Below, in pieces: positions 32,366 to 44,505 of a stretch of 64,000 bases of DNA. The stretch is taken from positions 5,587,012-5,651,011 of the forward strand of contig JAJEKV010000046.1 of the NCBI GenBank assembly GCA_021234155.1, given 5' to 3'. The position numbers and the translations under genes are program-made. This DNA comes from Isoetes taiwanensis (lineage: Eukaryota; Streptophyta; Lycopodiopsida; Isoetales; Isoetaceae). Numbering within the stretch: position 1 is the stretch's first letter; each line of letters begins with the position of its first letter. The notes below the pieces were generated by a model, which saw nothing but the letters and a program-made list of their open reading frames with translations, was not told the origin of the DNA and did not search any database.

Positions 32366-34480
32366 ATGGCCTCCATTCTGATCTGGATTTGGCCAATCTA
32401 TGGGACACTCCCCTTCTTTTATCTCCTCTTGCAAGAAAAGAGGTCCAGCTTTGGCAGACCCTTATTTTTCAGTTTGACATAGCCCCTTTGTGGCCGCCTG
32501 TTGTGGTCAAGTCTATCTTGGGTTTTGATACCAGCGATAAGGATGGAGTGGTTGGCTTTCACGTCCTGATTCTGGACTTCTCTCCTTCTCTAGTGCCTTC
32601 TTAGCAGATGCACGCCTCCAGTCTTTCACATGGCACGAACTCTTTGCTTTTTTTCAAATCCTAGAACAGTGTGCTTCATTCTTATCTTGACTCTCGCGTA
32701 ATAGCTCGCGGGGACAATCAGAATGTGTTCTTCTTATTGCAAAATGGCGGTTCGCATTCCCTTGTGCTTCATTTTTTGCTATTGGAAGTATTATCATATC
32801 CAATTGGATCCGATATGGGTTCCACGCTTAGAGAACGAGTAGGTTGGTTATCTTTCCAAGATCCGAGCCTCTGACGAATTTTCTTTGTCTCCCTCTGTTT
32901 TCCACCTCTTAGATGAGCGTTGGGGGCCTCATCATGTGGATCGATTTGTTAGCCCTTCTAATGCCCGACTGCCAATTTTCAATACTAAGGATTGTTATCC
33001 TCATCGGATTGCGCCTAATGTCATTTTCTATAACTAGCATTTGTTCAACGACTACTACTTTTCTCTACCTTCCTTGATTCCTGAAGTTTTGTATCACGCC
33101 TGCCCTTGCAGGGCTTGCCTTACACTACTTGTTTCCTCTTGGCCTTTCGCCCTGTGGTGGCCACTGCTTGCTGTCGACTCCTTCTCTTAGCAACCTTTTG
33201 TTCAAGATGCGGTTTTCTTTCATGAATTTTTCCATGCCTTACTCTCGTTACCCTCTTCCCACATCGCAAGCTTTCGTCAACATGCGACATTATTCGCCCT
33301 ACGCTGTGATTTTTCTGATACGTAAATTGTTTCGTCTTATATTTTTCATTTGGTCTGGAGCAATAGGTTTAAAGTTGGTTCATCATGGTTTAAGGCCATT
33401 CTTCATTTGTTTGATAGCTTAACAGTTGGTTTGTTGATTTGTTGGTCAGTTTTTGGTATGGCTAAGAGTTGTCCATGGTTGAATTATTTGCTGGTTATTG
33501 ATTGTAACGATCGGTTTATCTTCCTTTTCCAGATATCTTGCCTTTTAATGACGGCCCCTCATTGCCCTTCTTTGCCTCGGCTTTGGTACTTGTCCTCTAG
33601 TCTTCTGTGCCATTTACCCTGCTCAGTTATTCTTTCGCCTAGCTATAATTTCGTCGTTGGTGCCACTTTTAGCAGCTTACAACCTTACATGCCTCCTCCT
33701 TGTATGTTGTTGCGTTCTTCTCCTCTCTGATATCCACCCATCGGAGTCCTACATCTATAGGGGTCGCTTCTGCCGCTATTGTCTTTTTTCATAGCTTGGT
33801 CAACTTCCCGTCTCCTTCTTGCCCTAGTCTACCAAGCCGCTCCTCGTATCCACACAGATCCGCTAGATCCACACAGATCCACACTACGTCTCACATCCGC
33901 CAGATCATCTCTCTACTCGCTCCCTCACAGGCCGACTGGCGCAACCTTATGAAAGCTTGCCTTGTCACTATCTACTTTGCTGGATTTCTCTGTATCTCTG
34001 AAGCATTGCATCTGAATTGGCGCGACGTGTATTTTTTCCCCGACTATGTCCAGTTGCATATTCCGCAGTCTAAAAAGCGCGACCAATCAATTTCGATCAA
34101 GAGGTGCTCGTAAGCTCCCCACAATTTTCCCCTTTGCCATGGGTTTTGTTGTCCTTGTCCTACTATTTGTTTTAACCTCCCACCCACCCGAAGGGGTCCT
34201 CTATTTCGCTCATCCTTGTCATCCACACGCCCTCTGTCATATGTTGTTGCTCGCTCTTGGTGGTTTGAGTGTCAGCGTCCCCATCGGTTTGAGTCCTGGG
34301 GAGTTTAGCACCCATGCGGGCTGTAGGGCGCGATGCCATCATCGCGGGCCGCTTCTCGTCATTCCCTTCGACATTGTCCCACTCCCATGGATCTTTGCCG
34401 ACGCTCGCTTCCTCCCAGATTCGCTACATTCTGCCCAACACCAGGAGTGCCTCACTGTGTCTCGCCATCTTGGTTGTTGA
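32366..34480 (+). pseudogene. DIRS-like tyrosine-recombinase retrotransposon remnant
   Basis: Plus-strand text. 32,368-32,604 reads LSPLARKEVQLWQTLI then FDTSDKDGVVGF, the RNase H first-Asp block typical of DIRS-type RT-RNase H. 32,671-32,770 has RGDNQNVFFLLQNG (the DN motif). 32,873-33,180 has SPSVFHLLDERWGPHHVDRF and SPSNARLPIFN, the conserved tail of that RNase H family. 33,700-34,113 encodes a tyrosine recombinase core segment, FAGFLCISEALHLNWRDV followed by QLHIPQSKK. The usual first catalytic Arg (GFLRISE in the family) is Cys here. Later recombinase boxes are scrambled. The RT itself is missing: it would lie left of the chromovirus LTR edge at 32,365. Frames change repeatedly, so it is dead. 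Confidence 0.75.
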
Positions 34481-35100
34481 GGTAGGTTCCTCTTTTATCA
34501 GCCACTTGATTGTAGATCAGGACCCATCCTAGGAATGGCATGGTTCTATTGCGCTAGCATTAGAACCGTCATTCCTTGGATGGGGACGTTCTATCGCACT
34601 CACCTATTGATAGCCCATTTTTCTCTTTGTTAGCTATCGGCGTTCTCTTGAGCTTTTGCATTTGGCTGTTGTCACCTCCACCTAGCTTCCCGCCCTCCCT
34701 CCCTTCATAAATGATTTGGGTTCGCTTGCACTTTTTTCTGTCGATTCATTGGTTTTGGGAGGTCCTTGGTGCATATCTATTTTTCTTTTCTCGGGTGGCT
34801 ACGTCGCCTTCAAGGCAGTACCAACCAGCCATCTTGTAGTATGGTTTTCTCTCGCGGTTGGTCAACCGTGGCTTTCTCTCGGCGTGGCCTTGTGGCTTCC
34901 GAGCTTGTAAACCCCTTTGTTCGTCTGGCGTCATTCCCCGTCTACTATAGAACATCTGACGACTAATGGGTTATTCTTGTTTCCAGGTCTCTCGCTTTAA
35001 CATCGGCCACTTGGTTGTAGATCAGGACCCATCCTAGAAATACTTGTTCCAAGGGGATCGATACACGAGTGGATGGCTTGAACAGGAACCAGATGTGCGT
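34481..35100. repeat. Inverted and direct repeats downstream of the recombinase
   Basis: An inverted repeat at 34,523-34,584 has arms CCCATCCTAGGAATG and CATTCCTTGGATGGG plus inner arms GGTTCTA/TAGAACC. A 40-bp segment (core TTGTAGATCAGGACCCATCC) at about 34,495-34,535 recurs directly at about 35,003-35,042. DIRS-type elements end in unusual split or inverted repeats, so these may be its termini. Confidence 0.6.
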
Positions 35101-36502
35101 CAAACTTTCCTGATCATTTGTTCATTCACATCAACTCAAATTTCAGATAACCCCATTTTTATAGTGGAATTTTCGCTAGGAGAGTATGTAGGAAACATGG
35201 TGTCTTTATGTTTATTGTGATTGTTCTGATGTAAAAATTTTTGTTCAGGTTTACTGTTGAATCCTAGAAGAAACTGAAGAGAAGAAAATATATAAATTGG
35301 AAATTGGAAAACAAATTAGCCTAAGGTGTGTGCATTTGGACACTGGGCAAGGGCAAATCCATTTTAGTTGACATAGATAAGGATAGTAAAACCATTACAA
35401 GCCATGCATTCTGGGCCAGATGGCTAAAAAAATATCAGATTGGTATATCTCATGCAAAAATTAGGTTAGGTTAGAATCAGAATGGGGTAGTTTTTGGGGA
35501 CTCCCTTACCTATGTTTCGGAGTCGCCAGAGAAGCAAACGATAAAGAAGGACCTCGCAGAGATGGTGGCTACCAGAGAGCAACTGGGGAGGGGAATTGTG
35601 CCAACAAAACATTGTGCTGATTTGGGCTCATTTGGCAAGAGAAAACTGGTTGGCAAGTTGAGTGTATTTCAAGTAAAATATTGAAAAACCCATTTGAGGA
35701 AGCATATTTGAAACAATTGGCAGCCCGCTTTTGAAGCAACAGAGTGGCAAAGGCAGCAATTAACAGAACAAAGACAGCAACAGACTACAAAGTAGCCTCT
35801 AAGTCGAGATTTGGAAAGCCCCAAAGGAGTTCCCTGCACATAGATGACCTTCCACAATCTCCACAAAATGAGAAAAATTTCCTTGGAAATTTTGCTCCCA
35901 ACTACAATATTGTGGTTTCAATGCATTTGTATTTTGGCATACCCGGCGACCCGCTCTGGTCCTCCTTAAATTTTGGTTAAATTTTAAAAATTCGGATTTA
36001 GTTAGATTCGTAGACCTGTGCTGGTCCTCCGATAAGTTTCGGATTGAAATTTAAAAATTCCTATATAGTTAGATTGGCATGGATAACGAACACAGCATAC
36101 ACACCCTTACATACTCGGGTAGAGTGAAACGCCCATATCCATAAATGCCTTGGGTATGAAATTACAGGAACATTGTGTATGACATGTTACACCCGTCTGT
36201 ATTAGATGGGAACCATGGACGTAGAGGATATCTAATTCACATGCCCCGGGCAATGTGATACAGGTTGAAAAAAATTAGCCACCAGCACACTTGTGCATGC
36301 CTTTTCAAAGTATGGTACATCATGATTTTCACAGCAAATGTACACTATGGACAAAACCATCTCCTAAACGAAAAATATCGGACATTAAGGCTTTTAACAT
36401 GACGTTGGAATCCGTTTGGTCTCTCTTTCTCTTTTCCCCAACACACTGCACAACAGACAGAACGTAATCTAAGTAATCTTTCTTACTTCTATACTGCATT
36501 TT
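35101..36502. other. No recognisable gene; short tandem repeat
   Basis: Spacer between the DIRS-like remnant and the 3' end of the NOL6 gene. A 65-bp unit containing CTGGTCCTCC and TTTAAAAATTC is repeated twice at about 35,953-36,075. The part nearest 36,502 should include the NOL6 3' UTR. No clear polyadenylation site was assigned. Confidence 0.5.
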
Positions 36503-39500
36503 TTATATTTGCACAGAAAAACCAACCTTATTAGCTGGCAGCTGCTTTGCAACTGTAATTCCAATGACATCACTGCCAAATGCATCAAACCATATACTTA
36601 GGCAGTCCCCAAATTTAACCTGCAGACCTTTAACTCGTCAGAAAATGGCTGAAATAAAATCATAGATAAACCGTTGCAGATGATAGTGCAGCATATATTT
36701 CCTCATTAATACCTTCAGTTCATTCAAAAATTCCTCCTGTGGATTGAAACCAACTAGCAACCCCTTCATTGCTTCTTGTGGTCCATCTCCCAAAAATGAG
36801 TTTGGTATCAAGGCCAACGGTCTTTCAGGTGCTTCGGATGCAGCAAAAAGAGCTACAAAAATCAATATAAATTTAGTAACCATGTATGCTTCTGCAATCC
36901 TTCATGTTTAAAAACTATCTAAAGGTTCAACCTTTAGCATCAACTTGGGCTGGAAATAACATATAACCAGGATGCGGTAGACTTCTGCTTTCCAATTTAA
37001 GCAACGCGTCGTAACTACGTAAAGGTGTCCGGAACAGAGACTGCAAAAGCCAAGTGCATTGCCATGACAATTTATTTGCAACCATAAACCAAGCCTTCAA
37101 GCATGTTATATGGTGTACCTGCCACCTGTTGTCTTCTCCATTAATATTCTTGTACAACAGGTGCGAGGAACTTTTGGCATATGCAACCAGACGTTTCAAT
37201 TCCTAGATTTTTTCCTTGGGAATAAGGTTAGGCTCCCAAAATAACATGATAAACCTTAAACTGACATGCCTACCACTTTTGATGGGGACATTGACGTCCA
37301 AGTTGCACAATCTCGATCATACGACGTAGCTATAAACATGGCGGGCCCACCTTGGCCTGATAGCTCACTATCCTCAGGCTGACTTCGCATCAAATCGAAA
37401 TGTGCCTGAAAGAAGCCAGCAGTTGTTCTGCATCCTCACACCATAACAAGCAGTGCATGACACGGTAATGAAACAAAGAGAACTTTTATACCATGATATC
37501 TTCAAGATCCTTCCCAGTGAAAGAATGATTTATATCAACAATTAATGGAGATAAGCTCCAGTCATAAGTTTCAATTAACCGTAAAAACCTGTTGAATATC
37601 AAGGTACACATGCATTAGACAACAAGAACATCTTATCTATCGAAAAATGAAGAATTATCATTTTTCAAGAAAAGAACAGTCTGATTGTTGCTCAATTAAC
37701 CGCATCATATTGATTGAATACATTGCTTTTATAAAAAATCAGTTGCTGCTCAGATAACCGCATCATTTTGATCACACTAGTTTTCTGAAGAAAACCTAGG
37801 ATACAGATCATCATCCTTGCAACACAATCTTGAATCCTAATAGACCAGCACGATGACTTTAACCAGGTAGACACCACTGCCCATCTATATCAATGTCCAC
37901 TAGTCAAAAATTGCTGCTCAGCTAACCGCACCACTGTGACACCACTGGTTTACTTAGAAAATATAGGATACAGATCATCATCCTTGCAACGAACTTGAAT
38001 TTTAATGGACCAGCACGACGACCTTAACAAGGGAGACACCACTGCTCATCTATATCAATGTCCTGCCCAGAAACTGCTGCTCAGCTAACGGCATCAATGT
38101 GACCACTGGTTTACTTAGAAAACCTAGGACACAGATCATCATCCTTGCAACAAACTTGACTCCTGAGGGACTAGTATGATGACTTTAACCAGGGATACAA
38201 CTACTACTCATCTAAAACAATGTCCACTAGTCAGAAATTGCTGCTCAGCTAACCGCATCACTGTGACCACACTGGTTTACATAGAAAACCTAGGGTACAA
38301 ATCATCATCCTTGCAACAATTTTAAATCCTGATAGACTAGCAGTGCGAGTTTAACCATTGTTCGTATAGATCAATGTGCACCAGACAGAAATAACTGCCC
38401 AGCTAACCACATCACTTTAAATCACTCGCTTAGGTTATAGATAACCATCCATGCAACGAATTTCAAGCAAACAGATTTAAAAATCATGACCACATCATTT
38501 TGATCATACTGATTTACTTGGAAAACTGAGGATACAGAGCATCATCCTCGCAACAAATTTAAATCCTATGGGCCAGCACACAGATCATCATCCTTACAAC
38601 ACATTTCAAGCAAACAGGATGGACCAGCACAAGATCTCAGGCCTAGAAACATCAAGCACCTATTAATTTGCATAAAACACTAAGACAGCATGCTGAGATA
38701 TAGAGAGTAGGAAAGCACTAAGTACAGCCAAGGTAAAACAAACATGACATGCATGACTTAGAAAACACATATATATAATAGACAATACTACAAAGCTTAA
38801 TACCTCAAAAACCCTGTAATCCGAGAACTTGGTGGAGCCATAGGATGAGGTCTCAAAAATAGATGTGCCACAATCAATTCCACAGCCTCTTCAGCTAGTA
38901 CTCCAGAAAATAAATGCGCACCAACCCATCTCTTACAAAGCCTGAAAGCACTGCCACCTTAGTCAAGCAAGTTATGTATACTGATGTTATTGAACTGCAG
39001 TCAGTACGTACCTTACAGTTGGACCATATGCTGGATAAATGCCATGAAGCCCATGTAGCATGCTTGAATGCATGCTACGCAAAAGAAGATCCTTACTGAG
39101 GCTTAAAGTCTTTCCAGTAACAGAATTCTCTAAGGCTGTTAGGGAAAGTAAAAGACACGAAGCAATACAGAATATGCAAAAACTCAACAACCATTTACAA
39201 AGCTTAGCAAATCTGGATACTCTTATCCTCCTTGAGTAAGCTTGCATCTTTTTCATAGAACACTTTCAATCTAAATGCAAACCCATTGACTAGGATATCA
39301 ACATCATCTTCTGAGGCAACAAATGATAAGCCCCATTTTTTGTTCATACTGCAAATGATAAACTTTGTGAGTGTGAGAGACAATGCAACAAAAGAATGCA
39401 AAACTAACTGAGACAATGTAACAAAAGAATCATTACTAGCTGAAACCATACATACCTATCTGCAATTCTCAAGCAAAAAGCTAGTTTTGTTTTCTCAATG

Positions 39501-42500
39501 GCGTCTTTGTCATTAGGCCATCTGCCAGACCCTTCAAGCTACAAAAACAAGCACCATTAGCGACAATGGGAGAATCAAATAGCCAACGAATTTATACCAA
39601 AAGCAAATTTACCTGTATCATAACCTCTAAAGGTTTCAAGCATGCTGTAATATTTCCAGCTGGAAGAGATTGCCTTTGACAAGCTAAAGGATGAGGTGCA
39701 GGCGGAAATACTGCCGAATGGCGAAAAGCTGTAGAATAATAACAATTCAACAAACACCAAAAGGCCATACAGACTTTAGCAAGGGCAAAAACACCTACCA
39801 GCATCCAACGGTTGTACACTTGATATCTTCAATGGAAGGGTATCCAAACCTCTAAGCCCTTTGGATAAATTTTCCAGTTCAATGAATAGTTTTGGCAAAA
39901 CAGAAGTAGGATCTAAGAGAAGCAAAAACTACCATTAGCTGTTGACCAAGATTTGCAGCCCTTGCCAGCAGACATACCTTTTCCATGATCCAATATAGCA
40001 AAATCCAGCTGGTCACAAACCACCTGAACCTGACTAGATTCAATTGATAGGTGTTGCAATATGACGTACTCAATAATATCCTTGATAATCAAATGCCTCC
40101 GTGTGTTTTCGCAGTCCCATACTGCATATACAGCCAGTGTTAGAAATGCTGTTAGTAAGACACTTTGATGAAGCTCCAAACACCAAAATCTTGATTTGGA
40201 GTAGCGTACCAACTGCCTCACAAATGCGTCCATCTTTAAGACGACGCAACTCAGCTTTCCTCCCCCAAAATGCCCTAAACACTGCAGCCTGTCAATAGTC
40301 CATCAGTGTCAGACAATAAATTAGAAAAAAAAACAATGATGTTAAGAAATTACTGCATCTGATCCATTACCTCTTTCTTGTCATCTGCATTGGGACCGAT
40401 GTCTATCTTTCTGAAGGCATCCTCGAAACTGTTTAAAATAATCCCTATAGACAAAGGAGTACTTCTAGCTGCAGCAATACTCTGAAAAACAGAACACTAT
40501 GTAGCAGTTTTCAAGAATGAGAAGTTTGAAAGATACAGTGCTATATATACCTTCTTTGGATGCCAACCAGAGATCAATTTCCTTGAAAGAACTCGAACAA
40601 GGCGTGCCCTTTTCCCAAGAGCCTTATAAAGGACATCTCTGGTCTTCCGTTCGAACATTCTCCATTGTTCCATATCAAGGAAAGTACAATCTGCATGATC
40701 TGATCCCATAACAGTAGAAAACCTATTGCAAATTGGTCATGTAAGTGAACAGCTTGTAGAGAGAGAAAGAAAAAAGATGCTCACGGCTTATTATACCTCA
40801 CATGAATATCAAATTTGGTAGCAAATTCCACTGATGCCAAAAATGACTCATCAAACCCGTTATCTTTGGTGAAGAGTTTTATTGATTCATGTGTCTGCAT
40901 TGCAGAATCTTGAATCTGTAAAGCAAAGAGTGTTATGAGCAGAATCCGCTTTAAGGTAAAGGTCCACCTCTTCAACTATACCTCTTCAACTGCACATTTA
41001 GATACACGCCATGCCAAATTAAAATATTCGCATGGATCCCACACAACAACATTATAATGTGCTGAAAATTCTTGCATTTTCTGCTTATAAAAGAACACCC
41101 ATGTCAAAAATAATGAAGGTCAGAAGAACGCCAACCAATTCATGTTACTTAATGAACCTTTGAGTTTGCAATAGACATGCATCCATCTAGGTGCAGTGCT
41201 ACTTTCTTTTTCAAAAGGTCATGACCTGCACAGAAAAGGAACAAAAAAGCCTTAAACTTAGATTTCATCCATGTACTGAGTTGCTCGAACGAGAGTGAAC
41301 TTACCTATAGAATCCATTAGTATATAAAACATCTGTAAGCATGTCATGGACTTCGTGATGCGCTGCCCACCAGCAGGAGTACAAAGATGGCATAGCAGTA
41401 TTGAAAATAAAAAACCATCAAAATTGTCTGGACTATCATCAAATCTCCTGCGGCGTAGCCAAACCTGGTAAACGAAATGTTAAAGAAGGAACTCAAATGC
41501 CACAAAGAATATGATGAAATGTTCAACTTAGATAGACACTAACTTTGGCCAGTAAAATGGCATCGCGAAGGCCGCTAAATTGACTGAGAAGATCCTTTTC
41601 ATGCTTTACATAATCTTCCATAAACATGTCTTCTAAAATGGAAGCATTGTAATTGGGTGTGGCCTCTGCCAACCCCTCTGTCCTGGCAATAAAGAAATAA
41701 AAACATGGACTAAGAAACAATATCTATGAACATTCAGGAGAACATGATGTAAAACCTCACTAAGCTAACAAATAATTACCTTTAGATTTGGCATCTCTAA
41801 CGTTGTTTCTTGTTGGCATAAGTTTGTTATTGTCAAACGTGTCCTTCGCTATTGTGGGCAGTATTCTGAAACAGATTTCTGACTTAGGATCATTGTCTCC
41901 TGGCCTTGGACCTACAAATGACACTTAATGCAATGAGGCCAAACAGAAAGCTTAAGCATTATGTCGGATAAACAACCTAGTAATGGCAAACAGATTCTAT
42001 GTATCCATTTCTAAACAACTTTACTTGGTGCCTCAGTGTTAGCTTTACCAGAATAAAGAAGCAAAATCGGTTTCCGTGCATCATCCCGCAAAAAGCCCCA
42101 CTCCACTCTAGTAATGATGGAACAAGAACAAAGATGTTTGAAGATCCTTGAAAGATAGAGTGCACGCTTTGCATGATAACGATGGTTCAAAAAGTCCTTC
42201 TCGTGAAAACAAGCCTATAATCAAAACAACGAATTTATTATACTTGAATCAAAGCAATGATATGCAAAACATAGCAGCGCCATGGCATACCTTTGGTATG
42301 CGCAAAGCCAAATCAATACATTGAGCAGGCTTTGCGATTGTGCGCAATGCATAGCTTCCAATAATGACTAAGCCCTCTGGGCGTTTAAACTTCAAAATTG
42401 CCTTTTCTTTCGGTACATTGAGGTCTTTAAGAAATCCATTAATTGATGAGGTTGTTACCTGCATAAGCATAACATCAGTCGAGCATAAAAGAAGAATGCC

Positions 42501-42665
42501 GTTAAATGGGACAAAACATACCTTTTTCTCTGGAATCCGAGAAAAATAATCAGTGAGTGCATCCACAACAGCATTTACTCGGGGCTCAAGCTTGTCATAG
42601 TCAACCACTACCTCGGCAAGAAGAGCCTCGAGCTTGAGCTGCGCTACTGGTGGGTCTGCAGCCAT
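36503..42665 (-). CDS. NOL6: Nucleolar protein 6 / Utp22 (Nrap family), 25 exons
   Basis: Exons (minus strand): 42665-42522, 42458-42291, 42214-42049, 41911-41780, 41677-41544, 41464-41305, 41225-41158, 41080-40982, 40915-40797, 40722-40551, 40481-40371, 40288-40210, 40121-39978, 39912-39799, 39728-39613, 39538-39456, 39348-39221, 39135-39012, 38941-38804, 37588-37492, 37405-37274, 37202-37119, 37040-36932, 36831-36713, 36619-36503. All joins use GT-AG and keep one frame: 1,018 residues, no stop. Nrap signatures include RYHAKRALYLSRIFKHL, FDGFLFSILLCHLCTPAGG, FWGRKAELRRLKDGRICEAV, LEGSGRWPNDKDAIEKTKLA and PPSSRITGFL. The family works in the UTP-C part of the small-subunit processome in the nucleolus, for early 18S pre-rRNA processing. 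The start ATG at 42,665 (MAADPPVAQL) is the first in frame. The C-terminus (ending VGFSVQI) looks shorter than in animal homologues: a further 3' exon could follow the GT at about 36,527. Confidence 0.92.
37680..38640. repeat. Minisatellite of about 160 bp in NOL6 intron 19
   Basis: The 1.2-kb intron (38,803-37,589) contains five or six degenerate tandem copies of a unit of about 155-165 bp, each with a CTGCTCAGCTAACCGCATCA core followed by GATCATCATCCTTGCAACAA. Starts lie near 37,743, 37,912, 38,074, 38,238 and 38,392. All other introns of the gene are short (about 60-150 bp). Confidence 0.85.
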
Positions 42666-43190
42666 GACTTCGGCGTCGGTTTCGCTAAACCCTGAACCCA
42701 AAGACCGCAACTGTTTATAACCTATAAGCCTTAGCGTATAAAAAAATTTACGCGTATAGTAAAGGCAAGGTGTGGGGGCTATGATTCGAAGAGTGTATGT
42801 ATTTAAAATGTACGAAAAAAACGGCACCCTGAAATTATAGGGCCAAAAAGCAGGATTTTTCACTGCGAAAAACAGAGTCGATTCAATCCGTCGCCCCTGC
42901 CTTCGTCCCCTGCTTCCGTCCGCCCCCTGCTGTCCCCTTCTAACCGGCCGCCAAATATTTCCCGGAAAACGCCAGCAAAAAAAAAAAGACAAAATTCGAG
43001 TCTTGCCGCTTTTTCGTTGGCGAATTTTTGTGAAAAAATTTCGCCTTCCGAAATTTTCATGACCTTGAAATTATAGGGTTAATCAACTCGTTTTTATAAC
43101 CCGAAATTTCAAGGTGATTTTGAGGTGATTTTCAGTTGATATTTTGGTTCAAGGTTTCAGACAATTTTATTGCAACACAATTACATTAAA
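42666..43190. other. NOL6 5' region with GC-rich foldback repeat
   Basis: The presumptive promoter and 5' UTR of NOL6. Position 42,850-43,050 is a foldback-type repeat (arms GGCGAATTTTT and AAAAATTTCGCC around 43,018-43,043) related in direct orientation to 55,930-56,640. A second palindrome at 43,063-43,115 pairs CCTTGAAATT with AATTTCAAGG-like text around AGGGTT/AACCC. No core promoter element is confidently assigned. Confidence 0.5.
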
Positions 43191-43370
43191 CAACAGAATC
43201 ACATTGAACTTCAAAATTACATTGAGTCACATTGAACTTCAAAATTACATTGAGTTCACAGTTTCAAAATTACATTGAGTTCAAAATTACATTGAGTCAC
43301 ATTTTGCTTCACAGTTTCACAAGAAAATTACAACAGTTTCACAGTTTCAAAATTCCACAATTTCACAGTT
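43190..43370. repeat. Short tandem repeat (TTCAAAATTACATTGAGTCA)
   Basis: Six or so degenerate copies of a 14-30-bp unit with the core TTCAAAATTACATTGAG. Confidence 0.85.
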
Positions 43371-43426
43371 CGACTTCCAACATTTAAAAGAAAACAATTG
43401 ACAGAGAAACAGTTCACAGTCCTGCA

Positions 43427-43819
43427 TCAAGTGTTGTGCAACTTTTTCAGGATATCAGAAGCTATGGCAGGATTATCACACGTAACAAAGACGCAACCAG
43501 AAAATGTGGCACCAAGGAAATTTTGCCCACCTGCATTGCTAACTGTATTTCCCTTTGTAACATTGTAGTGACCTCCCTGTAATGCTCTCCTTGCCAATGG
43601 ATCTGCCATCATCAACTCGTTGACAACGCCTTCGTCAATAAAATCCAATTCGTCCTGCATCTGCTTGTCAGGTAATTCTATGTTTTCTTTCCCAGCCAAA
43701 CAAACGACCTGAAAAAATAAAAAATGAAAGACATTCATACAAAGATAGTGATTCAAAATTCAAAATAAATCAGATAAAATTACCTGCTCTTTGCACTTGG
43801 TTGAACATTCGCCTTCCAT
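43427..43819 (-). CDS. Small two-exon ORF, unknown
   Basis: ATG at 43,819 begins MEGECSTKCKEQ, exon end 43,784 (CAG|GTAATT). The second exon 43,708-43,427 continues VVCLAGKENIELPDKQ and ends at a TGA/TAA-type stop after ILKKLHNT: about 105 residues. An acidic middle is followed by a Gly-rich segment. The splice keeps frame. No family recognised. Lying in the putative transposon, it may be an accessory gene or simply a remnant; an upstream minus-strand block (about 43,960-44,160, with MSILSKPVDDDGKLRVYNEA) may belong to it. Confidence 0.35.
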
Positions 43820-44505
43820 AAAAATTCGGAATCAACACATTCAACATGATCTTCGAAATTTACTGGCAGACAGAATGTTGAGGAACCCATAACAACCTGC
43901 TACACAAACATGAAATCAGAAATATTCGAATGAAAAAGATTGTTTCAATAAAAATATTCATGGTACCGCGCCGAACAAAGAAGCCCATTTGGAACACGAT
44001 CATCCTGCACTCCAAATAACACCTTCCGCTTACTATTCATTTGCTCACTAAGGGCCTCATTATATACTCGAAGCTTCCCATCATCATCAACAGGCTTTGA
44101 TAGAATGGACATAGCTGTGTCGACTTGAATTTCTTTGCTCCTGTCATACCTAAGGGTAAAAGCATGCTAGGGTGTCATACATTAGTTCTAAATTCATGTA
44201 CTATTTTGCACTAGAAAACCCGTTTTTTATGTAATTTTGAATGTATGGTAGGAGGCCACGTGCTTGTCGTTATATATTTAAAAAAGGAATATATTTGATT
44301 GTTTGTCATCATGACATGAAGTGGCCGACGGTTGTTGCGAAATTTTGGGCACAATCACTGGATTCCCTCCGATCCAAGCAAATTCCCTCAATCCATCCGG
44401 GCAAGCAAAAATTCCCTCCAATCTACGGTCTAAGAATCTAAAACAAAGAAAAGAATTTCAAATTCTTGCCGGATCTTTGCATGCATATCAGTTTTCATAG
44501 TAGTA

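Noticed and set aside
34716-34966. Hydrophobic plus-strand frames after the recombinase
   Set aside because: Short, overlapping in several registers and without motifs.
43049-43072. The 24-bp inverted match as proven transposon termini
   Set aside because: Related sequence continues outside both copies and no target duplication is visible, so I kept it only as a candidate.
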